7,948 bases of DNA from Vulcanococcus sp. SFB_649D_100_25. Its GTDB lineage: Bacteria > Cyanobacteriota > Cyanobacteriia > PCC-6307 > Cyanobiaceae. The notes beneath the pieces were generated by a model. That model searched no databases. It saw only the letters and a program-made list of their open reading frames with translations, and was not told where the DNA came from. Position numbers and translations under genes: made by a program. The stretch spans positions 1 to 7,948 of the forward strand of contig JAURGL010000077.1 in the NCBI GenBank assembly GCA_030833825.1. The letters are read 5' to 3'. Positions 1 to 6,495 of this stretch are shown here, piece after piece (the first letter of the stretch is position 1; the number at the start of each line of letters is the position of its first letter).

Positions 1-79
1 GGTGACCTGGAGCGGCCAACCCCTGGTTGCCAACAAGAAGGAGCCGGGGGTGTTTGAGCTACCGGCTCAGCGCCCGTAG
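1..79 (+). CDS. C-terminal end of an unidentified protein (partial, left edge)
   Basis: In frame 2 the + strand reads VTWSGQPLVANKKEPGVFEL, then PAQRP and a TAG at 77-79. The composition looks like real protein: a short strand-like stretch, a lysine-rich turn and a hydrophobic finish. The other two forward frames stop early, one with TGA at 3-5 and one with TGA at 55-57. If real, this gene converges on malQ and the two overlap by 13 bases, which matches the overlapping convergent ends elsewhere in the window. I do not recognise the family from 25 residues and assign no function. It could instead be non-coding sequence downstream of malQ. Confidence 0.4.
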   Translation, partial: VTWSGQPLVANKKEPGVFELPAQRP

Positions 80-1549
80 CGCTGGGCCATCTGGCCATAA
101 CCCTGAAGAGCCCCACGGATTGCATCGAGGGGTTTCGTCAAGCGCCACTGCCAATTGCCCTCGATCGTGCCGGGGGTGTTGAAGCGGGCCTCATCCCCCA
201 GGTTGAGCAGATCCTGCAGAGGCACCAGCGCCCAGTCGGCGCTGCTGGAGAGGGCCAACTCCAGCAACTGCCAACCGGGGGCGTGGACACCACCTATCTG
301 GGCCTGAAGCTGCTGCCGGGTTTGCTCTGAGGCGCTCTGCCACCAGCCGATGCAGGTGGCGTTGTCGTGGGTGCCGGTGTAAACGCACCAGTTGCTGCCC
401 TGGTAGTTCGCGGGCAGGTAGGCGTTCTTGGGATCGCTGTCGAAGGCGAACTGCAGGATCTTCATGCCCGGGCAGGCCGTAGCGATCCCGCAGGGCTTCC
501 ACATCCGGCGTGATCACCCCGAGGTCCTCGGCGATCAGGGGTAGCTGCCCGCCGTAGCGGCGCCGCAATTGCCGCAGCAGGCTGTTGCCGGGGGTGCGGG
601 TCCAGACCCCGTGCTCTGCGGTGCGGTCTTGCCCCGGGACGATCCAGGCCGCAGCGAGGGCACGGAAATGATCGATCCGCAGCAGATCAAACACGGCCAA
701 TTGCCGCTCGAGGCGGCGCTTCCACCAGCGGAAACGGGTGAGGCGATGCAGCGTCCAGCGATACACCGGGGTTCCCCAGAGCTGTCCGGTTTCTGAGAAG
801 TAATCGGGCGGCACCCCACTCTGCTGTTGCAGCCTCCCGCCGGCCCCCACGGAGAAGAGGGCGCGGTTGCTCCAGACATCGGCGCTGTCATGGGCGACGT
901 AGAAGGGCAGATCGCCGATCACCTGCACGCGGCGCTGGCGGGCGTGATGCAACAGACGCTCCCACTGCAGTTGCAGTTGCCACTGCAGCAGGGCCTCACG
1001 GAGCAGCGCATCGGCTTGATCGGCGTCCAGGGCTTTGAGGGCCGAGCGCTGCCGCCTGGCCAGTGGCTCCGGCCACTGCCACCAGGGCTTCTGCCCGTGC
1101 AGAGCCCGGAGCACGACAAAGCGGCAGTGATCCTTGAGCCAGTGCTCCTCACTCCGGAACCAGGTCTCAAAGGCCTGCTTTTGATCAACGGGCCAGCCGG
1201 AATGGCGCTGCAACAAGGCTTGAGCCAGCTGCTGGGAGCGCAGGGTGGCGAGCTGAGGATCCAGGCGCTGGGAGTCCCCGGGAGCCAGTCCCCCCAGATC
1301 TGAGGGCTGGAGCAGCCCCTCAGCCACCAGAGCATCACCATCAATGAACCAGGGGTTCAGAGCAAAGCCACTGGGGGAGCTGTAGGGAGAACCCAGCGCA
1401 TCGGTGGGGGCCAGGGGCAACAACTGCCAAGCCTTGATCCCCTGATCGGCCAGGGCATCAATCCATTGGAAGGCGGCAGCCCCAAAGCTCCCGCAACCCG
1501 GAGTCCCGGGTAGAGCCGTGGGGTGCAGCAGGACGCCGGCCCGTCTCAT
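67..1549 (-). CDS. malQ: 4-alpha-glucanotransferase (amylomaltase, GH77), interrupted by a one-base frameshift
   Basis: MalQ transfers glucan segments between alpha-1,4-linked maltodextrins in the cytoplasm, in glycogen breakdown and remodelling. The family is clear from GVLLHPTALPG near the N-terminus, SPYSSPSGFALNPWFID, GDLPFYVAHDSADVWS, the nucleophile motif LLRIDHFR (Asp293), the acid/base motif LIAEDLGVITPDV (Glu341) and YTGTHDN (third catalytic Asp, about residue 395). These positions nearly equal those of Thermus amylomaltase. The reading frame breaks after LRDRYGLPG (codon 361) and resumes one base later as MKILQFAF, so the full 493-residue protein needs one base removed near 466-469. 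Read without correction, the product is 452 residues and lacks the third catalytic Asp. The ATG at 1549 overlaps the stop of the upstream reductase gene as ATGA, and the conserved N-terminus begins a few residues later, which supports this start. Sequencing error and genuine mutation are both possible. Confidence 0.93.
466..469 (-). other. malQ: Frameshift site in malQ
   Basis: On the coding strand the codons run CTG CCC GGG CAT GAA, giving LPG followed by non-homologous residues. Removing one G gives CTG CCC GGC ATG AAG, which is LPGMK, and the family sequence continues to the normal end at 67. The extra base lies in a CCCGGG tract, where base-calling errors and slippage are both likely. No stop codon, Shine-Dalgarno-like stimulator or clear heptamer typical of programmed frameshifting was seen nearby. 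Confidence 0.85.
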
Positions 1550-2730
1550 GTCTGCGGCAGCCGGTAGCGACTGACGATCCGTTTGGCGAAGGCGGGGATG
1601 TGGGCCTCCAGCTTCTCCGGATGGTTGCGCCGCAGCCAAAGGGCGTTTCGGGTGAAGTGGGAGTCGATCGAGAAGCGCCCGTACTCCAGACCCTGGGGCC
1701 CGAAGCGCTCCACGAAAAAGCCAATCAGGTTGGCCACCCAGATGGGCAGCTTCACAGCCTTGTCATAGGCCTCGATGCCCTGTTGCACCGCAGCCTGCCG
1801 CTGACCGCGGCTAGTGACAGGAGCCACATCCAACTCCGCCTCCACCAGATCCAGCAGTTGCTGGCCACGGGGATTGCGGACCGTGAGCCATTGACGACCG
1901 AACGTCGCCCCCATGTAGCCGACCACCAGATCAGCCCCGGCATTGGTGTAGTCGAAGCAGCTCAGACAGCTCGGGGCAAAGACGTCCTTGAGCTTCGGGG
2001 TATCCAGCCCGAAAAAGGGCACGGTTTCCTCGCGGCCATCGCTGTGGCGGAAGTGGATCCGGAAGTCCTGCATGAACTCGTAGTGCACCACCGTGTCGGG
2101 CGAGCTCACCGTGGTGTTCAAAAAGGTGGCGAGTCCATCGCGGGAGACGTTGTCCGTGCAGGGCAGTCCCAGCACATACAGCTCATCGAGGGGCAGGGTG
2201 TGCTGCACGGCCCGCAGGGCCTGGATCTGGCATCCCACCCCAATGGCCAGCAGCTTGCGGATGCCGCTGCCGGGGAGCTGCTCGAGCACCTCCAGGTTGG
2301 GAGAGAGGGTGGGCTTGTTCACCCGGGCACTGAGGACTTCAGCGGGGGTGCGCGCCAGACGGGGCACCGGCGTAAAGCGGTCCTCTTCGCTCTGCCCGAC
2401 GCAAAGCACCGCATCCACCAAGCCCCTCTCCAGGGCCAGCACCCCGATGCGACTGGCGATCCCGGTCCACTGGGCCCCTTCGATCGGGGAGCGCAGGCGG
2501 GCGCTGAGCATGCGCTGCTGCACCCCGAAATAGAGCTCGTCCTCGTTGTCGAGGTCCCGGCTACGGCCGTGGGCCGCCGCTTCCATCGCCTCGAAGCGCT
2601 GGTTCAAGAAGGCGCAGCTGTCCTTTACATAGGCCACCCAACGGCTGTCGCAGAGACCGCATTGGCTGCAGAGATCCTTGGCCGGGTAGGTGCTGCCCTT
2701 GGCCAGTGGCCTGGCCCGCTCATGGGGCAT
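1546..2730 (-). CDS. bciB: BciB/HCAR/FrhB-family ferredoxin-dependent reductase, probable 8-vinyl (proto)chlorophyllide reductase
   Basis: The protein resembles cyanobacterial Slr1923 (BciB), which reduces the C8 vinyl group of divinyl (proto)chlorophyllide. It is also related to plant 7-hydroxymethyl chlorophyll a reductase and the F420 hydrogenase beta subunit. Family members carry [4Fe-4S] clusters and a flavin. Counting from this ATG (394 residues), an N-terminal cluster motif LCSQCGLCD has cysteines at about 21, 24 and 27, with another at 39. Further cysteines lie in GVGCQIQALRAV, GLPCTDNV and the FAPSCLSCFDYTN motif (about 255 and 258). Other family blocks are RDLDNEDELYFGVQ, ARVNKPTLSPNLEVLE, YEFMQDFRIHF and RFSIDSHFTRN. 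I prefer the ATG at 2730; an in-frame TTG at 2763 would add 11 Ser/Ala-rich residues without a visible ribosome-binding site. The gene overlaps malQ by four bases. Family membership is firm. The exact substrate is inferred, because some picocyanobacteria use the unrelated BciA for this step. Confidence 0.9.
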   Translation of the reverse strand: MPHERARPLAKGSTYPAKDLCSQCGLCDSRWVAYVKDSCAFLNQRFEAMEAAAHGRSRDLDNEDELYFGVQQRMLSARLRSPIEGAQWTGIASRIGVLALERGLVDAVLCVGQSEEDRFTPVPRLARTPAEVLSARVNKPTLSPNLEVLEQLPGSGIRKLLAIGVGCQIQALRAVQHTLPLDELYVLGLPCTDNVSRDGLATFLNTTVSSPDTVVHYEFMQDFRIHFRHSDGREETVPFFGLDTPKLKDVFAPSCLSCFDYTNAGADLVVGYMGATFGRQWLTVRNPRGQQLLDLVEAELDVAPVTSRGQRQAAVQQGIEAYDKAVKLPIWVANLIGFFVERFGPQGLEYGRFSIDSHFTRNALWLRRNHPEKLEAHIPAFAKRIVSRYRLPQT

Positions 2731-2848
2731 CACGGAACCAGGGGACGAGGCGGCGGAAGACAAGGGAATCAGCCCGGCAGCACAACCAGTGGCATCAACC
2801 TATCGGCCATCGCGCTTTAAGCGAGCTGGGCCAGAGTGGGACGACCTC
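2731..2848. promoter_or_regulatory. Divergent intergenic region between bciB and the LCP-like gene
   Basis: This 118-base gap must hold the promoters for the leftward bciB-malQ pair and the rightward LCP-like gene. It contains an 11-base inverted repeat, CGCTT-T-AAGCG (2813-2823), the most AT-rich spot in the gap. The TTTAAG inside it could be a degenerate -10 element for the rightward gene. No convincing -35/-10 pair was found on either strand, and neither start has a clear Shine-Dalgarno sequence. The regulatory role is inferred from gene orientation alone. Confidence 0.35.
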
Positions 2849-3811
2849 ATGGGTGATCCGATGGCCAGGGCCGGGACGCGGCTGCAGCGCAGTGCTCGCC
2901 AGCGTGCGGCCATCAGGCTGCTGGGGGCCGGCCTTGGGGTAGCCGCAGGCCTGGCGCTGCTGGGTTTGCTCTGGCCTGAGCCGGATCGATCCGCCCAGGA
3001 GGACGGACCACCCACTGCCGAGGCCCTTGCGGAACGGCCGAATCGACCCATCACCCTCCTGTTGATCGGATCGGATGCCGATCGCACCGGATCCCCCAGC
3101 AATGGGGCCGCTCCGGCGGGCCCGGCCAACAGCGATGGCCTCCTGCTGGTCCAGATCTCCCCTGAAGGACCGGTGCAGGTGCTGAGCCTGCCGATCGAGG
3201 CCGCCGTGCAGCTGCCGGGGGATGCCCGTCCCGTGGCCCTCGGGAGCCTCTACCAACGGGGAGGCCCCGCCCTGGTGGCCAGCGCCAGCGCGGAATTGGT
3301 CAACTTGCCGAAGGGTCAACCGGAGCGCTATGCGGTTGTGCCGCGCTCGGTGCTGCGGGAGCTGGTGGATCGACTGGGCCGCGTCGAGCTCTCCCCTGAT
3401 CGGAGCATGCGCTACTCCGACAAGAGTCAGAAGCTGTCGATCGAACTGGACGGAGGTCTGCAAGAGCTAAGCGGACGCCAGGTGGAGCAGCTGCTGCGCT
3501 TCCGCGATGAGGAGGGAGGAGAAGAGCGCAGGCGCGATCGCCAGCAGCTCACGCTGGAAACCCTGCTGCGGCAAATGGGGCAGAGCCAGCAGATCCGCCG
3601 CCTCCCCGATCTGGTGAGCGAGCTGCGCAGCCAGGCCGACACCAACCTCACCCAGGGGGAGGCCCTGAGCCTGCTGTCCGCCGCCCTGATCCACAACGAC
3701 AGCATTCGCTTCGAGCGCCTGCAGCTCAAGCCGGCTCTCCGGCCGGAGATCAAGCTGCGGGAACTGGAAGCCCCCTCACTGCAGCCTCGCTGGCCCCAGG
3801 CGGCTCTCTAA
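2849..3811 (+). CDS. LytR-CpsA-Psr (LCP)-like membrane-anchored protein, degenerate active site
   Basis: LCP proteins transfer lipid-linked glycopolymers onto the cell wall or related acceptors outside the cytoplasmic membrane. This 320-residue protein has an Arg-rich cytoplasmic start, one membrane segment (about residues 24-42, ending LLGLLW) and an extracytoplasmic LCP-like domain. Family landmarks are PITLLLIGSDA (about 67-77), NSDGLLLVQISPEG (95-107), VQVLSLPIEAAVQLPG, RYAVVPRSVLRELVDRLGRV, a MRYSDKSQKLSIELDGG stretch, and LLRFRDEEGGEERRRDRQQ (about 215-233). The usual RSD is NSD, and the Arg of the PRD motif is replaced by Ile (PIEA), so normal transferase chemistry is doubtful. The second Arg-rich block is intact. 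I chose the ATG at 2849. An upstream GTG at 2690 would place the start inside bciB and add unlike residues; the ATG at 2861 is an alternative. The 3' end overlaps the convergent hypothetical gene by 36 bases. Confidence 0.75.
   Translation: MGDPMARAGTRLQRSARQRAAIRLLGAGLGVAAGLALLGLLWPEPDRSAQEDGPPTAEALAERPNRPITLLLIGSDADRTGSPSNGAAPAGPANSDGLLLVQISPEGPVQVLSLPIEAAVQLPGDARPVALGSLYQRGGPALVASASAELVNLPKGQPERYAVVPRSVLRELVDRLGRVELSPDRSMRYSDKSQKLSIELDGGLQELSGRQVEQLLRFRDEEGGEERRRDRQQLTLETLLRQMGQSQQIRRLPDLVSELRSQADTNLTQGEALSLLSAALIHNDSIRFERLQLKPALRPEIKLRELEAPSLQPRWPQAAL
3534..3541. repeat. Single HIP1 octamer
   Basis: GCGATCGC, the cyanobacterial Highly Iterated Palindrome, occurs here inside the LCP-like coding region. 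It is the only copy I found by eye in the window. Genomes rich in HIP1 would be expected to show several in this length, so this is consistent with a picocyanobacterium that lacks HIP1 enrichment; one copy may be chance at this GC content. Confidence 0.6.
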
Positions 3812-4285
3812 ACAACGCCGGAGCTCAAGGTCCGCTTCCAGGCCAAGTTCACCCCTGTCCTCGCAGAGGGTTCCCAGCCAGGGCAGACCATCACGGCGGC
3901 GCTCCTCAGCGCGCCAGGTGCCCCCGCACTGGATCACCCCCAGCAGGGGCACCCGGTAGTGCTGCAGCAGGATCACCTGGCTGCGGGCAACGCCGTCGCA
4001 GCGCTCTGCATCACTGACGAGCAAGCAGGTGGGCAGGCGCCAGGCCCCCAGCAGTTCGGCCCAGCAACTGGCGGCCCCCAGATCCTGCGCCGCCGGGACC
4101 GCCAGGGGCTGCAGCCAGTCACCGGGACAGGCCAGCAAAGCCTGAAGCTGCTGCTCAGGAGCCTCCCCAGCGGAAGGCAACGGCGGGAGCAGCCGCCACC
4201 CCAACAGGGCTGCAAAACGATCAGCCAGGGCGGATGAGACCCCCGTTGGAGCCACCAACACCAATCCGGATGCAGCGGAGGTCAT
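3776..4285 (-). CDS. Conserved-looking hypothetical protein, possibly BioD/P-loop-like fold without a P-loop
   Basis: The 169-residue product begins MTSAASGLVLVAPTGVSSAL. It has an early hydrophobic strand, then WAELLGAWRLPTCLLVSDAE, a VILLQHYRVPLLGVIQCGG stretch and a DGLPWLGTL segment near the C-terminus. The strand-helix pattern, with 'lptCLLV...qhyrVPLLGVI', resembles the second half of dethiobiotin-synthetase-like NTPases. The expected GK[S/T] phosphate-binding loop is absent: the glycine-containing turn reads APTGVSSA. I see no signal peptide or membrane segment. The ATG at 4285 leaves space for the divergent prsA promoter. An ATG at 4336 would add 17 residues and overlap the predicted -10. 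The gene is divergent from prsA and its end overlaps the LCP-like gene by 36 bases. Function unknown; the fold suggestion is weak inference. Confidence 0.65.
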   Translation of the reverse strand: MTSAASGLVLVAPTGVSSALADRFAALLGWRLLPPLPSAGEAPEQQLQALLACPGDWLQPLAVPAAQDLGAASCWAELLGAWRLPTCLLVSDAERCDGVARSQVILLQHYRVPLLGVIQCGGTWRAEERRRDGLPWLGTLCEDRGELGLEADLELRRCLESRLGPARLQ

Positions 4286-4307
4286 GGGCGAAAGACGGGG
4301 AGCAAGG

Positions 4308-4336
4308 CTGACCGCGGTCCGGGTGGTCTCTACCAT
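4308..4336 (+). promoter_or_regulatory. Candidate sigma-70-type promoter for prsA
   Basis: CTGACC (4308-4313; 4 of 6 matches to TTGACA) lies 17 bases upstream of TACCAT (4331-4336; 4 of 6 matches to TATAAT). This would place transcription start at about 4343, with a leader of roughly 24 bases before the GTG at 4367. Position and spacing fit. The hexamers are imperfect, so this is a prediction only. Confidence 0.35.
4310..4319. promoter_or_regulatory. Perfect 10-base palindrome overlapping the candidate prsA -35
   Basis: GACCGCGGTC is its own reverse complement and covers the end of the predicted -35 element between the divergent genes. It could be an operator half-site pair. GC-rich palindromes of this size also arise by chance, and no known regulator consensus was recognised. 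Confidence 0.25.
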
Positions 4337-4366
4337 CGGGGTTCACCCGTTTGCGCAAGCGGCCCC

Positions 4367-5362
4367 GTGACCAGTTTCCTGACCGCAGAACGGGTCGATC
4401 AGGCAAGCATGGGGCACGACACAAAGCGTCTGCGCCTGTTCAGCGGGACCTCGAATCAAGCTCTGGCCCGGGAGATTGGCGCCTACCTCGGTGTCCCGGA
4501 CGGTCCCAGGGTGATCAAGCGCTTTGCCGACGGGGAGCTCTACATCCAGATCCAGGAATCGATCCGGGGCTGCGATGTCTTCCTGATCCAGCCCACCTGC
4601 GCCCCGGTGAACGATCACCTGATGGAGCTGCTGGTGATGGTGGATGCCTGCAAGCGGGCCTCCGCCCGCCAGATCACGGCCGTGATCCCCTACTACGGCT
4701 ACGCCCGGGCGGATCGCAAAACAGCCGGCCGTGAATCGATCACCGCCAAGCTAGTGGCCAACCTGCTCGCCAAGTCGGGCGTGGACCGGGTGCTGGCCAT
4801 GGACCTGCACTCCGCCCAGATCCAGGGTTACTTCGACATCCCCTGCGACCACATCTATGGATCACCGGTCCTGGTGGATTACCTCTCCGGCCGGGACCTT
4901 GGGGATGTGGTGGTGGTCTCCCCTGACGTCGGTGGTGTGGCCCGGGCGCGGGCCTTCGCCAAGCAACTCGGTGATGCCCCGCTGGCGATCATCGACAAGC
5001 GCCGATCCGGACACAACGTGGCTGAAAGCCTCACGGTGATCGGGGATGTGGCTGGCAAGACCGCAATCGTGATCGACGACATGATCGATACCGGCGGCAC
5101 CATCTGCGCCGGTGCCCGCCTGCTCCGGAAAAACGGAGCCACCCAAGTGCTGGCCTGCGCCACCCACGCGGTCTTCTCCCCGCCGGCGGTGGAGCGCCTG
5201 TCGGAACCAGGCCTATTTGAAGAGGTGATCGTCACCAACTCGATCCCCCTGGGCGACGAACGTCGTTTCCCCCAGCTGCAGGTGCTCTCGGTGGCCAACA
5301 TGCTGGGCGAGGCGATCTGGCGCATCCACGACGAAAGTTCCGTCAGCTCGATGTTTCGGTGA
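4367..5362 (+). CDS. prsA: Ribose-phosphate pyrophosphokinase (PRPP synthetase, class I)
   Basis: The enzyme makes 5-phosphoribosyl-1-pyrophosphate from ribose 5-phosphate and ATP, feeding purine, pyrimidine, NAD, histidine and tryptophan synthesis in the cytoplasm. The 331-residue protein shows LRLFSGTSN (about 22-30), RFADGELYIQIQESIRG (52-68), YYGYARADRKTAGRESITAK (109-128), MDLHSAQIQGYFDIP (145-159), SPDVGGVARARAFAK (185-199), the flexible-loop KRR (211-213) and the PRPP-binding loop VIDDMIDTGGT (235-245). All key motifs are present. I chose the GTG at 4367, giving MTSFLTAERV, because picocyanobacterial homologues carry this extension. An ATG at 4409, with an AGG five bases before it, would give 317 residues, close to the usual bacterial length, and cannot be excluded. 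The stop overlaps the next gene's GTG by four bases. Confidence 0.97.
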   Translation: MTSFLTAERVDQASMGHDTKRLRLFSGTSNQALAREIGAYLGVPDGPRVIKRFADGELYIQIQESIRGCDVFLIQPTCAPVNDHLMELLVMVDACKRASARQITAVIPYYGYARADRKTAGRESITAKLVANLLAKSGVDRVLAMDLHSAQIQGYFDIPCDHIYGSPVLVDYLSGRDLGDVVVVSPDVGGVARARAFAKQLGDAPLAIIDKRRSGHNVAESLTVIGDVAGKTAIVIDDMIDTGGTICAGARLLRKNGATQVLACATHAVFSPPAVERLSEPGLFEEVIVTNSIPLGDERRFPQLQVLSVANMLGEAIWRIHDESSVSSMFR

Positions 5363-6495
5363 GGCGGGGCGTCGCCCTGCTCGCCAGCCTCTGCCTTTCA
5401 GGGCTGATCCCGCTGGTCACCGCCCATCAGGCCTGGTCAGCACCGCGGCGGATCGGGGTCTGGCTCACCAATAGCCCCAGCCCGCTGTACTACAAGCCGC
5501 AGCGTCTTGAGACTGCGGTGCGGGAGCTGTCCGATGCCGGCTTCAACACCCTCTACCCGAACGTCTGGAGCCGGGGGGCCACCTTCCACCGCAGCAACTG
5601 GGCTCCGATGGAGCCAGCCCTGCTGCAGAGCGGGGCGAGTCACGATCCCATCTGCCTGATGACCAGCGCTGCTCACCGGCGCGGCATGCGGGTGATTCCC
5701 TGGTTCGAATACGGCTTGATGGAGCCTGCCGACGCCAGCGTGGTCCGCAGCAACCCTGAATGGGTGCTGCAAAAACGTGACGGCAGCAGCACCGTGCTGA
5801 TGCACGGCAAGGAGATGGTTTGGCTCAACCCCGCCCACCCCGGGGTCAGGCAGCGCTTCCTTGGTCTGATCGCTGAGATCGTGCAGCGCTGCAAGGTGGA
5901 TGGGATTCAGCTCGATGACCACTTCGCCTGGCCTGTGGAGCTGGGGTACGACCCCTACACCCGCGATCTCTATCAACGGGACATGGGCCGGCAGCCACCC
6001 GAGAACCACACCGATCGCAGCTGGATGACCTGGCGCCGCAAGCAGCTCAGCGGGCTGCTGCGGGAGTTGCGCGCCACCCTCAAGCGCAGCGGCCAGGGCA
6101 GCCCCTACGTGAGCCTCTCACCGGGGCCGTTTCGCTTCGCCTACAACCACTGGCTGCAGGACTGGGAGCTCTGGGCCCTCGGCGGACTGATCGATGAGCT
6201 GGTGGTGCAGAACTACGCCTACTCGCTCAAGGGCTTTGAACGGGATCTGCAGCAACCCGCCCTGGTCAAGGCCAGCAGCTGGGGGATCCCCGTGGAAATC
6301 GGCATCCTCTCGGGCTTCGGGGGCCGCACCACACCGATGCCGAGCCTCAACGAGAAGGTCCGGCTCGCGGCCGAGCGTGGCCACGGGGTGATCTATTTCT
6401 ATTGGGAGGGTCTCTGGGGGCTCCATGCAGGAGCCGAGGGGCCCAGCCTGCGCCAGCAGGGCTTCAGCGCCCTGCACCGGAGCCTGCTGCGCTGA
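5359..6495 (+). CDS. Secreted GHL10/YngK-like glycosyl-hydrolase-like protein (DUF187 family)
   Basis: The 378-residue protein starts with a likely signal peptide: MRRG, a hydrophobic core to about residue 22, and probable cleavage near AWSAP (residues 25-29). A GHL10-type (beta/alpha)8 domain follows. Visible blocks are RRIGVWLTN, LSDAGFNTLYPNVWSRG, RRGMRVIPWFEYGL, NPEWVLQKRDG, WLNPAHPGVRQRFLGLIAEI, VDGIQLDDHFAWP (Asp186/Asp187), VSLSPGPFRFAYNHWLQDW and IDELVVQNYAYSLKGFERDL, with VIYFYWEGLWG near the end. Family members such as YngK are thought to act on carbohydrate, perhaps cell-wall glycans, but substrates are poorly established. The GTG start lies in a GTGA overlap with the prsA stop and has no strong ribosome-binding site of its own, so translation is probably coupled. 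The 3' end overlaps pepN by 32 bases. The family call is firm; the enzymatic role and periplasmic location are inferred. Confidence 0.9.
   Translation: MRRGVALLASLCLSGLIPLVTAHQAWSAPRRIGVWLTNSPSPLYYKPQRLETAVRELSDAGFNTLYPNVWSRGATFHRSNWAPMEPALLQSGASHDPICLMTSAAHRRGMRVIPWFEYGLMEPADASVVRSNPEWVLQKRDGSSTVLMHGKEMVWLNPAHPGVRQRFLGLIAEIVQRCKVDGIQLDDHFAWPVELGYDPYTRDLYQRDMGRQPPENHTDRSWMTWRRKQLSGLLRELRATLKRSGQGSPYVSLSPGPFRFAYNHWLQDWELWALGGLIDELVVQNYAYSLKGFERDLQQPALVKASSWGIPVEIGILSGFGGRTTPMPSLNEKVRLAAERGHGVIYFYWEGLWGLHAGAEGPSLRQQGFSALHRSLLR

Noticed and set aside
463..476. Programmed +1 frameshifting in malQ.
   Set aside because: No stop codon at the shift, no internal Shine-Dalgarno-like stimulator and no known slippery motif were seen. 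An extra base in a GC tract is the simpler explanation.
827..1303. A + strand open frame of 158 codons opposite malQ.
   Set aside because: It is antisense to conserved malQ codons and its composition looks like a reverse-frame shadow.
2731..2763. A TTG start at 2763 for the bciB gene.
   Set aside because: It is a rare start codon with no Shine-Dalgarno sequence, and it adds only Ser/Ala/Gly-rich residues. The ATG at 2730 gives a normal N-terminus, although the longer form is not excluded.
1600..2820. A 406-codon open frame on the + strand opposite bciB.
   Set aside because: It lies antisense to a gene with clear family motifs. Its translation is rich in H, Q, G and R with no recognisable domain, as expected for shadow frames in GC-rich DNA.
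2690..2848. An upstream GTG start extending the LCP-like protein by 53 residues.
   Set aside because: The extension would overlap the 5' end of the divergent bciB and would put a Pro/Glu-rich stretch before the natural cytoplasmic Arg-rich start and membrane segment. The ATG at 2849 fits the family better.
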